In this document: positions 41,627 through 50,117 of the stretch, one piece after another | Numbering within the stretch: position 1 is the stretch's first letter | How the letters are laid out: each line of letters begins with the position of its first letter | Origin: CAZVYJ01 sp964631565 | GTDB lineage: Bacteria; Planctomycetota; Phycisphaerae; SM23-33 | Assembly (NCBI GenBank): GCA_964631565.1 | Contig: CAZVYJ010000001.1 | Coordinates: 55,471 to 119,470 of the forward strand | DNA length: 64,000 nt | Direction: 5' to 3' | Program-made: the position numbers and the translations under genes | The notes under the pieces: generated by a model | What the model was told of the DNA's origin: nothing | The model's input: only the letters and a program-made list of their open reading frames with translations | The model's database searches: none

Positions 41627-42868
41627 TTAGACCCTGCGAGGCTTGGGGCTGAGGGTTTTGTCCACATCGAGTTTGCCGAAAATCATTCTTCCGGCTGATG
41701 TCTGGAGAACGCTGGTGACGGAGATGACAATCTCCCTGCCGATGTAGTCGCGGCCCTGCTCGGCGACGACCATCGTGCCGTCCTCGAGATATCCCACGCC
41801 CTGACCCGCTTCCTCGCCGGGCTTGATTATCTTGACATTCATGCTTTCGCCGGGCAGCACGACCGGCTTGAGGGCGTTGGCCAAGTCGTTGATGTTAATG
41901 ACGTCCACGTTTCGAAGCTGGGCGACCTTGTTGAGGTTGTAGTCGTTTGTGACGACCCGCCCGTCAAGATGGCTGGCGAGGGCGACGAGCTTCGCGTCGA
42001 CTTCGTTTATCTCCTCGACGCTCGGCACACGCGTGTCGAGAATGCGGATGTCTATCTTATCGTTGCCCTGGAGGCGATTGAGGATATCAAGCCCTCTCCG
42101 GCCGCGATTACGCTTGAGCTTGTCTTCCGAATCGGCTATCGCCTGCAGTTCGGCCAGCACAAAACGCGGCACGATTAGCTCGGATTCCAGTATTCGCGTT
42201 TCGGCGATATCGGCGATTCGTCCGTCTATTATCACTGAAGTATCCAGAAGCAGGGGGCGGGCGCCTTTGGTCTGCTTGGAGAATTCCACATACGGAATCA
42301 CGAAGCGGAAAACATCCTTGGTCTGCATGACGAAGCTGACGCAGATGAACACGGCTGCGGCGCCCAGCAGCAGTTTGGCCAGCTGAACGCTGCGGACGTG
42401 GGCGTTATAGTCGATATAAGCCTGCATCTGCCGATCATATTCCTCGGAGAGCAGTGCGAAGCTTTTCTTTTCCTTGTTTCGGGCGGCGGTGGCATCTTCT
42501 GTTGTTGCAGTGTCGGTTTTCGCCTCGTGGTATTCCGGCGGCTTGGTTGTTAGTTCCGCCGGTCTTTCGGCATACGGCGGGCCGGGGAAAATGCCGATGA
42601 CGAGGTCCACGATGAGCGACAGCAGGAACGCCAGCACAAGCCCGGCCAGCACGCCGAAAATCACGCCGCTGAGCGACTCCAGCTGTTTGCGCTTCCAGAA
42701 CATGTCCAGCATGACGAGCAGGAACGCGGCCGCTACCGGCACGATCATGTAATAGGTTACGAACTCTCTGCCTTTTTCGTATATTTTGAAGTCGGGGTCG
42801 AAGGTGAACGAAATGGTGAACGCCATGACAATCAGGAGGAACAGAACCCGGATGGCGATGAGGAACAT
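41627..42868 (-). CDS. Membrane-anchored PIN-TRAM domain protein (YacL-like)
   Basis: A 413-residue protein. Four hydrophobic segments (about residues 4-22, 40-57, 67-90 and 138-158; the third is followed by a charged loop) anchor it, then comes a PIN nuclease domain beginning LLLDTSVIIDGRIADIAETRI with the acidic cluster (Asp of LLLDTS; Asp of VVTNDYNLNKVAQ). The end is a TRAM RNA-binding domain (PGEEAGQGVGYLEDGTMVVAEQG and VISVTSVLQTSAGRMIFGKL). This layout matches Bacillus YacL and related proteins, whose target is not known. It lies between the V-ATPase operon and addA, with about 215 bases on the upstream side. Confidence 0.88.
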   Translation of the reverse strand: MFLIAIRVLFLLIVMAFTISFTFDPDFKIYEKGREFVTYYMIVPVAAAFLLVMLDMFWKRKQLESLSGVIFGVLAGLVLAFLLSLIVDLVIGIFPGPPYAERPAELTTKPPEYHEAKTDTATTEDATAARNKEKKSFALLSEEYDRQMQAYIDYNAHVRSVQLAKLLLGAAAVFICVSFVMQTKDVFRFVIPYVEFSKQTKGARPLLLDTSVIIDGRIADIAETRILESELIVPRFVLAELQAIADSEDKLKRNRGRRGLDILNRLQGNDKIDIRILDTRVPSVEEINEVDAKLVALASHLDGRVVTNDYNLNKVAQLRNVDVININDLANALKPVVLPGESMNVKIIKPGEEAGQGVGYLEDGTMVVAEQGRDYIGREIVISVTSVLQTSAGRMIFGKLDVDKTLSPKPRRV

Positions 42869-42998
42869 GGCTGCCTGCCTTTCTTATGTATGATTATGAA
42901 TAATTTATTGTATGGTTATGAATATTTATAACAAAGCCGCCTGAAATATATCATTGTTTGCCCCGTCAAGCCAGTTCTTTAGACGCATAGTTGTCCGA

Positions 42999-45900
42999 TT
43001 ATGCATTAACTTTGCACAACCTGCCGTATGGGCAGAAGCTGCAGGCGTCATTAGGCGATATCGTCCTGAAATCGCCCGCCCGGCCGGCCGCTATCAATCG
43101 TTCGGCCAGTTCGGCGGCGCGCGATTCGGCGGCGGCGAGGGTTTCCGGGGAAATCGGGAAGGTGTGTGTCAGGCCGCTGCGCAGAAAATACAGCCGGGCC
43201 TCGGCCGGAGGGACGTTGAGGTACTTTGAGGCAGCAAGGCAGTACAGGAGCATCTGCAGCCTGTACCGTTCGGAATGTTCGGCGATATCGGCGGGGGCCA
43301 GGCGGTCCGACTTGTAATCCACGATATGCCACCTGCCGGCGGAATCCTGGAATATCAGGTCTATCTGGCCGCGCAGGACGGCCGGCCCGCAATTCAGCAC
43401 GAAATCAAGCTCGCAGAACGTCTGTTTAGCCTGACGCAGTTCCTTGAACAGCGGGTGCGAGCGGAACTTTTCGAGAATGTCTCCAAACTGCCCGGCGAGC
43501 GGGAGCACCTGGGCGTCGTCGATATGCGTGTCCGCGGCGGCGAGCCGAAGCAGCGTTTCGGCCGACTGCGGCGAGTTGACGTCCAGCAGCTCCATGCAGC
43601 GGTGGTAGAGCGTGCCGAGCGTCAGTGGGTCGAGCGAATCTCCGGCCGCTGCTGGTTCGCCGGCCAGCATGCGGGAAGGCACTCTCAGGTCGTATCGCCA
43701 GCGGTAGAGCATCGGGCAGTGTTCGAAGTCGCCCAGCGCCGTCACCGCCAGCTGAACCATGCCCGTATGCGGGCTCAGCGGCCCGAGAAGCGGCGGGGGA
43801 ACTGCCGAGACGGCGGCTGCTGTCAGCTCCGCAGCCAGCGATTCGCCGCATGATGCCATCTGTATGGGCAGTTTCTTTTTGCTTCCGCCCCGATGTGAAG
43901 GCGGCTTGGGCGATATGCACTTGACGGCGGCTGTGAACCTGCCCCCTCCATACGTGATATTCCGCCCGCTGTCGGCGGCTTCGGCGACGCCGAGAATATC
44001 GTCAATCCGGCTCAGATAATTGTTTTTGCCGTCGCGGAATCGGCCGCCCGCCGTGCGCCAGTTTGCGCCGACCAGCACCAGGAAATCCCTGTGTCGCGTT
44101 GCGGCGACGTACAAGGCGCGGATGTCTTCGTTCATCTGGTCGGCGTCTTCGAGTTTTTTCGCCACCCGGAAGCTCAGCGGCAGTTTTTCATCGTTTTTCT
44201 TTTTATCGTCGTTGTCATCGTCTTCGCCGTCGGCATCGAGTTTCAGCGTCAGCCCCCAGTCCAGCCGGCTTAGCAGCATGCCCCTGTGGCCCTGTCGCTG
44301 GACATTGAGGTCCGGCACGAACACGACGGGGAACTCCAGCCCCTTGGCCTTGTGTATGGTCATTATGCGGACGACGTTTTCCTGCTCGCCGACGACGGCG
44401 GCTTGTTCGTAGCGACTCTCGTAGAGGATCATTTCATCGGTCTGCGCGATGAACTCCGCCAGCGCCAGCCCGCCGGCCGACGCTTCGCGCGCCATCTCCA
44501 CGAGTTTACGCACGTTGCCCAGCCGCCGTTTGCCCTCGAACTGCGAGAGCAGGACGGCTTCGTAGCCGGTCTCCGTCAGAAGCGTCCCGAAGAGTTCGTC
44601 CATGTCGACGGCGTCTTTCCTGCGGTGCAGCGAACTGAGCAGTTCCACCGCGAACTTCAGCGATTCTCGCTGCGGACCTGCCGGCACGCAGGCCATGTCG
44701 CTGCCGGCCATCGCTGGCAGGTACGGCGGCTTGAAGGTTTCGGCGATGTGCATCAGCGTATTATCGTCCAGGCCGAACATGCCGCTGCGAAGCACGCCGC
44801 AAAATGCGATGTCGTCGAACGGGTTGTCCACGACCCGCAGTGCATTGAGCATGTCGAAAACTTCCTGCTGCCTGAAGAATCCCGTGCCGGCCAGCACGTA
44901 GTAGGGCACGCCGTGCGCAGCAAGCTCGCGTTCGTACATCAGGCTGTTGGTCCTGCGCGAAAACAGTATCGCGATGTCGCGAGGCTGGACCGCGCGCCAC
45001 CCGCCGGCGGATTCGTCCCAGACAATCCGCTCGCCGGCGTCGAGCATTTCGCGGATGCGGCGTGCGGTGACGGCGGCCTGCAGGGCCGAGGCATGGGCGG
45101 CGCCGGCGATTCCCTCTTCCTTGTCCTCAGGCCCGGCGAGGATGATTTCCACCGAGGGCTGCTGCGGCGACTGCTTGCGGAACGCTCGGATAGGCGTATA
45201 GCCCGGCATCATACGCTCGAACAGGTGGTTGACGAACTCCACGCCCGCCTCGTGCGTGCGGAACGAGATGTCCAGGTCTTCCTGCTTGTTGCGGCCGAGC
45301 CTGCGGCAGAGGTCTTCAAAAACTTCGACCTGCGCGCCGCGGAAGCGGTAGATGCTCTGCTTGGCGTCGCCGACGACGAACAGTTTGCCGTCGGCTGCGG
45401 TCGGCTCGGCGTCGCCGAACATCAGCTTCAGCAGCATGCGAACCTGGAAGGCGTTGGTGTCCTGGCATTCGTCTATCAGGAGCTGGTCTATCTGCTCCTG
45501 CATCGCCGCGATCCTGTCGGGCTGCTCGAAGATGAGCCTGTTGGCGTGCTGCAGCAGGTCAGTGAAATCCAGCAGGCCCCGCTGACGTTTGTCGGCGGTG
45601 TAGATGGCGTCGGCGCCGCAGGCCAGCGACACCAGGGCAGCCAGCGATTCGGCCGACTGGCGGTCGGGTTCGCCAGGGGTGTCGAAGTACTGCGCATAGT
45701 CCGCCAGTTCCGCGAAAACTTCCTTCATGCGATTGCGGGCTTTCGAGATTTCTTCCTTGCCGCCCCATGCTGCCGGCGAGCCGATATTGCCGGGCGATTC
45801 GGAAAACTGTTTGAAATCATCGCCCGTCGCGCCTGCGGGCGATGCGATTATTTTTCGTGCGGCGGCCAACCGCTCGCTTCGCCAGATATTCAGCTTGTCG

Positions 45901-46622
45901 TCGGCCTTGCTGCACGGCAGGGCCTCGATTGTGTCGAGTTTGCCGGCGAGCCTGCTGCTGTTTTTCAGTTCCGCCAGTGCTTCCTGCCCGGTGTCTTTCA
46001 GCTTGCGCCGCCAGCGGGCGAGAATCGCGTCGGCGTCGGCGTAGTCCGCGGCGTTCCAGTCCAGCCGCCTGTCAACGAGCGTGAAAACCATTTCCGCAAC
46101 GCTGCCGTATGGAATTTTCGTCAGCAGCGCGGCGATGTCTTCCCGTCCGGCCTCCACGGCTTCGAGCACCGCCTTGTCGACCGCCTCGCTGAGCATGCTG
46201 TCCGAAACATAATCGTTGGCGCAGATGGTGAAGTTCGGGTCGATGCCCGCCTCCACCGCCCAGCTCCGCAGCAGCGACGCGCAGAAGCTGTGTATCGTCG
46301 ATATCCGGGCATTGGGCAGCTCTTCCAGCCAGCTGCGCAGCTTCCGGCGGTCGGCGGCGCTGTTGCTTTTGGCGGCCCGTTCGGAAAGCAGCCGCCGCAC
46401 GCGCCGGGTCATTTCCATGGCGGCCTTGTCGGTGAACGTAAGCGCGACGAACCTGTTCAGCGGGTTTTCCTCGCCGCGATATTTTATCAGCAGCTGGTTG
46501 AAGCGATGCCCGAGCACCAGCGTCTTGCCGCAGCCCGCGCCGCTGCGGAGTGCGATATTTTCGTCCACGCGGTCGATGGCTGCCGACTTCTGCGCAGCCG
46601 TCAGTTTCATCCGGTCGGTCAT
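42999..46622 (-). CDS. addA: AddA-type UvrD-family helicase-nuclease with Fe-S-type cysteines
   Basis: A 1207-residue SF1A helicase with a RecB-type nuclease. Walker A is RSGAGCGKTLVLGHRF (about residues 26-41), the Walker B region QLLIDECQDTNAFQ, and motif III DAKQSIYRFRGAQ; motif V/VI VMTIHKAKGLEFPVVF and ALYVAATRHRD. The C-terminal nuclease domain has GTLYHRCMELL, LRGQIDLIF and IVDYKSDRL (Asp and Asp-Tyr-Lys). A Cys in FEHCPMLYRWRY together with CSFCPYGRLC at the end matches the four-Cys 4Fe-4S frame of AddB. It repairs double-strand breaks by 5'-end resection with AddB. Overlaps addB by four bases. Confidence 0.88.
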   Translation of the reverse strand: MTDRMKLTAAQKSAAIDRVDENIALRSGAGCGKTLVLGHRFNQLLIKYRGEENPLNRFVALTFTDKAAMEMTRRVRRLLSERAAKSNSAADRRKLRSWLEELPNARISTIHSFCASLLRSWAVEAGIDPNFTICANDYVSDSMLSEAVDKAVLEAVEAGREDIAALLTKIPYGSVAEMVFTLVDRRLDWNAADYADADAILARWRRKLKDTGQEALAELKNSSRLAGKLDTIEALPCSKADDKLNIWRSERLAAARKIIASPAGATGDDFKQFSESPGNIGSPAAWGGKEEISKARNRMKEVFAELADYAQYFDTPGEPDRQSAESLAALVSLACGADAIYTADKRQRGLLDFTDLLQHANRLIFEQPDRIAAMQEQIDQLLIDECQDTNAFQVRMLLKLMFGDAEPTAADGKLFVVGDAKQSIYRFRGAQVEVFEDLCRRLGRNKQEDLDISFRTHEAGVEFVNHLFERMMPGYTPIRAFRKQSPQQPSVEIILAGPEDKEEGIAGAAHASALQAAVTARRIREMLDAGERIVWDESAGGWRAVQPRDIAILFSRRTNSLMYERELAAHGVPYYVLAGTGFFRQQEVFDMLNALRVVDNPFDDIAFCGVLRSGMFGLDDNTLMHIAETFKPPYLPAMAGSDMACVPAGPQRESLKFAVELLSSLHRRKDAVDMDELFGTLLTETGYEAVLLSQFEGKRRLGNVRKLVEMAREASAGGLALAEFIAQTDEMILYESRYEQAAVVGEQENVVRIMTIHKAKGLEFPVVFVPDLNVQRQGHRGMLLSRLDWGLTLKLDADGEDDDNDDKKKNDEKLPLSFRVAKKLEDADQMNEDIRALYVAATRHRDFLVLVGANWRTAGGRFRDGKNNYLSRIDDILGVAEAADSGRNITYGGGRFTAAVKCISPKPPSHRGGSKKKLPIQMASCGESLAAELTAAAVSAVPPPLLGPLSPHTGMVQLAVTALGDFEHCPMLYRWRYDLRVPSRMLAGEPAAAGDSLDPLTLGTLYHRCMELLDVNSPQSAETLLRLAAADTHIDDAQVLPLAGQFGDILEKFRSHPLFKELRQAKQTFCELDFVLNCGPAVLRGQIDLIFQDSAGRWHIVDYKSDRLAPADIAEHSERYRLQMLLYCLAASKYLNVPPAEARLYFLRSGLTHTFPISPETLAAAESRAAELAERLIAAGRAGDFRTISPNDACSFCPYGRLCKVNA

Positions 46623-49600
46623 GGCTGCACCTCCGGCGGGGCGGGCGTTTTGAGTTCAGCGCGGGGCTGGCTGTACTGGCATATCCGGCCGAACGGGCAA
46701 TAGCCGACGCACTTGTGCATGGTTATCGCGTCGAAGCGACCCTCGCCCATGGCGGTCACCATTTCGCCGAGTTTCGCGCGGACGGAGCGGCGGATTTCCT
46801 CGAACTGTTCAGCCGAGAGCACAGGGCGGCCGAATTTTTCACCGGGCGCGAAGGGCTGCTGCTTCTTGTCGCCGTCGCCGATGTGATGGAATGCGCCGCC
46901 GCCGCTCGGCATGTTAAGCAGTTTTTCGACCGCGTCGATGTAGAGCGGCAGCTGGAGGTGCCGGCAGCCCGCGATGTCGCCGGACGACGGCAGCGAGCCG
47001 GTTTTGTAGTCGATTACGCTAGCGGCCCGGTGGCCGTCACGTTCGGTTATGTCCACGCGGTCTATCCGCCCGTCGAGCTTCACGCTTCCGGCGGGGGTTG
47101 AGAAGGCTACCGGTTCGGTCGTGCTGGCCGGGTCGGCCGATTTCAGCCGCTCGGCGGGCAGGCCGAACGCCAGCTCGAAATATTCGCTCACTGCGCCGAT
47201 GCCGTCGCTGCGCTGCGTGCGGATATAATCCCAGAGCTGCCGCCGCATCTCGGCGAGCTGGATTTTCCACATCATCGGGTACGGCGGGCGGCGGATATCG
47301 ACCTGCCCGGCCTCCTCGTCGATGCATTCATCGAGCAGTTTCTGAAGCTGCGGCTCTTCAAAGCCCGCCAGCGCAACCGCTCCGCCCGCACGCTTACGCA
47401 GCGACGTGTAGAACCGCTGCAGAACGGCGTGAACGAATATTCCACGCTCGATCGGTTCGAGCCTGCGCTGCGGCTGCTGCAGCGGCTTGAGATTCAGAAT
47501 CCACGTCGCGAAATACCGCCACGGACACTGGGCGTATGCGTTCAGCTGCGTCGCGGAGAAAACGACTTCGTGCGGATACCTGGCGGCGAGTTTTTTCAGC
47601 AGCGACTTGTCGGAAATTATTCCGTCGAACTCATCGGCCGCCTCTGGCGACCAGCGGCGATGATTCGACCACATTCCCATCGCGGCCCGGGCGAGCTGCG
47701 GTGCGGCGTTTTTCGCGACCCACGCCGCGGCGCCGCCGTGTTCGGAGGAAGCGGCTGACATGTCGAGCACGCCCGCGTTGAACGCGTCGTGTCGTGAAGC
47801 TATGTCGTCGGCCCGCGGAATAAACTCGCCGGGGTGGATTGAGTGGATTTTGCCGTCGGCTTTCGCACGCTCGATGCCGCCGCACGGCTCGAGCAGATTC
47901 AGCAGAAAGCTGCTTGGCTCGGCTGCGCCGCCGGTGGAGTCCGACTGCAGCCAGCTTATCGTGAGCGTTGCGTCTGCCCGCGAGGCGGCCAGGTAGAACA
48001 GCAGCATCTCTCGGGCGGCCAGATCGTCGCGGACGTCCATGACGGCCCCCCGCGATGCCCAGGCGCGGCGGTCGCTCTCGCGCACGAGCGAGCTTTCCCG
48101 CGGGCTGGATGGGAATTTGCCCTCATTGACGCCGAGCAGGAAAACATGGTCGAAACGCAGCGTCCGCGCGTCGATGACGTCCAGCACGGCGACAAGCGAT
48201 TCGCCGCGGGCGGCAGGGCAGACAGCGGATGCGAGCGCTTCGATAAACTGCTGGACCGAAGGCTGCCACCCGTCGCCGATTTGTTCGACGGCGTCGTCCA
48301 TCGCAGCCAGCGCTCGAAGGTCGCGTGCGATAAGCTCCGGATCGTCGAGCCGGCATACGGACTGCACCAGGGCGAGATGCTCGGCCAGTGCGAGAAAATC
48401 TCCGGCGGTTTTGACCGACTCGGCCAGCATGAACAGCTTTTCAAGCATGTCGGCAGCCTGCGTAATCTGTCCGGCTGAGAACGGCGCAACGGACTGGCTT
48501 TGTTCTTCATTTTCATCCGGCACGCGCCTGGCGAGCCGCTCGGCCGCTTCACGGTAAGCGTCGCGGCCGCCGACTACGTTGCCTTCACGAATGAGATATT
48601 GTGCAGCGGCGACGGCGACTTTGTCGTATTCGCCGATATTCTCCGGGGAGAAATAGCTGCTGGATATCACCTTCAGCACATCGGCGAATGCGAACTCCGG
48701 CGCGAGCGACGCGACGGCCAGCAGGAAGCGGATTACCGGCACGTCGGTGAGCGGCATGGCGGGGGGGGCGAGCGGGATGTCATGGTCGCGGAATATCCGC
48801 GTGACAGTTCCGCGGTAAAGCTCCATGTTGCGGGCCAGGATTGCGATGCTGCCGGCCTTCGCGCCGCCGAGCAGCAGCCGCTTGATGCGGCGGGCGGCTT
48901 CGGCGACTTCGCTTTCCATGTCGGCTGCGGCGACGAGCGAGAGATTCTCCGGGGGGAGAAATGCCGCGGCGTCGAAGTCGAAAACCGAGTCCCACAGTTT
49001 TCGCAGCCCGGCCGGCTCCTGCGGCGTCATCGGAACTTCGACCAGCTCGCCGCCGAACGCGCGGCGGACGCCGTTAAGCGTCCGGTTCGTCCAGTGCCAC
49101 ATCCTTACGCGACTGTCTTCATCAAATGTCAGTGTAATGATTGTCAGCGGCACAAGCGAAGCTGCGAGCTTAAGAATTTCAAGCTGGGTCGGCGTGAAGT
49201 CCGTGAAGCCGTCGACGGCGATTGCGTCCGCGCCTTCCAGACCTGTCGGCGTTTTATTCGCGATGGCGGCGGCGAGGTTGTCGCGAGCCTGCCACATCTG
49301 GCCTTCGAGGTCGTACGTCCTGCTCTCGTGCAGTTTCTGCTGGTAGCGACTGTAGATTAAATGCAGCTGGGCGGCCTTGGCGTCGCCGGGGGCGATAGCC
49401 TTTCGCAGGGTTTCCGGCTCGATGGCTGCCCGCTTGAACTCGGCGATGGCGCGGTCAACTGCCACGACGATGCCCGGCGTATCTGCCACCGCAGCGAATG
49501 CCGGCAGCTTTCCGCCCGTTTTCAACTCGTCGATGATTTCCCGCAGCAGGAGACGCCGCTGGAACGCGCTCAGCCTGCGATGTTCGCTGCCTGTGGCCGA

Positions 49601-49864
49601 CAGTATCCGCTCGGCGAACGCGGCGAAGGTCATCACCTGCGGGGCGAGCACCGCGCCGCCTGATGCATCGAGCAGCCGGCGCTTGAGGTCGTCAACGGCA
49701 GGGGCGTTGGGCGCGACGATCATCCGACCGGCGGACCGGCGATAAACGTTGAGCACGGCCGAGGTCTTCCCGCAGCCGGCCGGCCCGCGAAGAAGCACCA
49801 CGCCTTTTTTGCCGTCGCGCAGCGTCTGGCGAAGCATTCCGTGATTGACCCCATTACGTTCCAT
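46619..49864 (-). CDS. addB: AddB-type helicase-nuclease subunit
   Basis: A 1081-residue partner of AddA with a UvrD-like but partly degenerate helicase half and a C-terminal RecB nuclease. LRGPAGCGKTSAVLNVYR is a good Walker A (about residues 24-41). The nuclease has the Asp of LDGRIDRV and VIDYKTGSLP, and the 4Fe-4S cysteines at NAYAQCPWRYFATW plus KCVGYCPFGRICQ close to the C-terminus. It starts the pair; its ATG at 49864 is 253 bases from the divergent kinase-like gene. Length is a little under that of Bacillus AddB (1166). Confidence 0.88.
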   Translation of the reverse strand: MERNGVNHGMLRQTLRDGKKGVVLLRGPAGCGKTSAVLNVYRRSAGRMIVAPNAPAVDDLKRRLLDASGGAVLAPQVMTFAAFAERILSATGSEHRRLSAFQRRLLLREIIDELKTGGKLPAFAAVADTPGIVVAVDRAIAEFKRAAIEPETLRKAIAPGDAKAAQLHLIYSRYQQKLHESRTYDLEGQMWQARDNLAAAIANKTPTGLEGADAIAVDGFTDFTPTQLEILKLAASLVPLTIITLTFDEDSRVRMWHWTNRTLNGVRRAFGGELVEVPMTPQEPAGLRKLWDSVFDFDAAAFLPPENLSLVAAADMESEVAEAARRIKRLLLGGAKAGSIAILARNMELYRGTVTRIFRDHDIPLAPPAMPLTDVPVIRFLLAVASLAPEFAFADVLKVISSSYFSPENIGEYDKVAVAAAQYLIREGNVVGGRDAYREAAERLARRVPDENEEQSQSVAPFSAGQITQAADMLEKLFMLAESVKTAGDFLALAEHLALVQSVCRLDDPELIARDLRALAAMDDAVEQIGDGWQPSVQQFIEALASAVCPAARGESLVAVLDVIDARTLRFDHVFLLGVNEGKFPSSPRESSLVRESDRRAWASRGAVMDVRDDLAAREMLLFYLAASRADATLTISWLQSDSTGGAAEPSSFLLNLLEPCGGIERAKADGKIHSIHPGEFIPRADDIASRHDAFNAGVLDMSAASSEHGGAAAWVAKNAAPQLARAAMGMWSNHRRWSPEAADEFDGIISDKSLLKKLAARYPHEVVFSATQLNAYAQCPWRYFATWILNLKPLQQPQRRLEPIERGIFVHAVLQRFYTSLRKRAGGAVALAGFEEPQLQKLLDECIDEEAGQVDIRRPPYPMMWKIQLAEMRRQLWDYIRTQRSDGIGAVSEYFELAFGLPAERLKSADPASTTEPVAFSTPAGSVKLDGRIDRVDITERDGHRAASVIDYKTGSLPSSGDIAGCRHLQLPLYIDAVEKLLNMPSGGGAFHHIGDGDKKQQPFAPGEKFGRPVLSAEQFEEIRRSVRAKLGEMVTAMGEGRFDAITMHKCVGYCPFGRICQYSQPRAELKTPAPPEVQP

Positions 49865-49934
49865 CGCAGCTATTTTGGCATCGAACGCGGCAAATCACAA
49901 GTCGGCTGGAACCGCCGGCGGAAAAATACGCAAT

Positions 49935-50028
49935 AACCTTTTGTTGGCATATTTCCGCAGGGCTTTTACCGGAATCGCGAGCGGCCTTGCGTATGAAACG
50001 ACAAAACCTGTAAAAACCTTTTGCTGGC
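49935..50028. repeat. Two direct repeats AACCTTTTGTTGGC in the divergent addB/kinase-like promoter region
   Basis: AACCTTTTGTTGGC at 49935-49948 and AACCTTTTGCTGGC at 50015-50028 differ at one base and lie 80 bases apart, in the gap between two divergent genes. A shared operator is possible but unproved. Confidence 0.35.
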
Positions 50029-50117
50029 GAGTTGGGCACATAATTCTTACTATCTGTTCGACTTTGCCGATAAATAAAAGAAGTCCCCGTCCACAATGGG
50101 CGGCCAGGAGAAAATTT

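Noticed and set aside
44286..46703. 805-codon plus-strand frame opposite addA
   Set aside because: A long antisense open frame caused by GC-rich codon bias; it has no domain and runs through both addA and addB.
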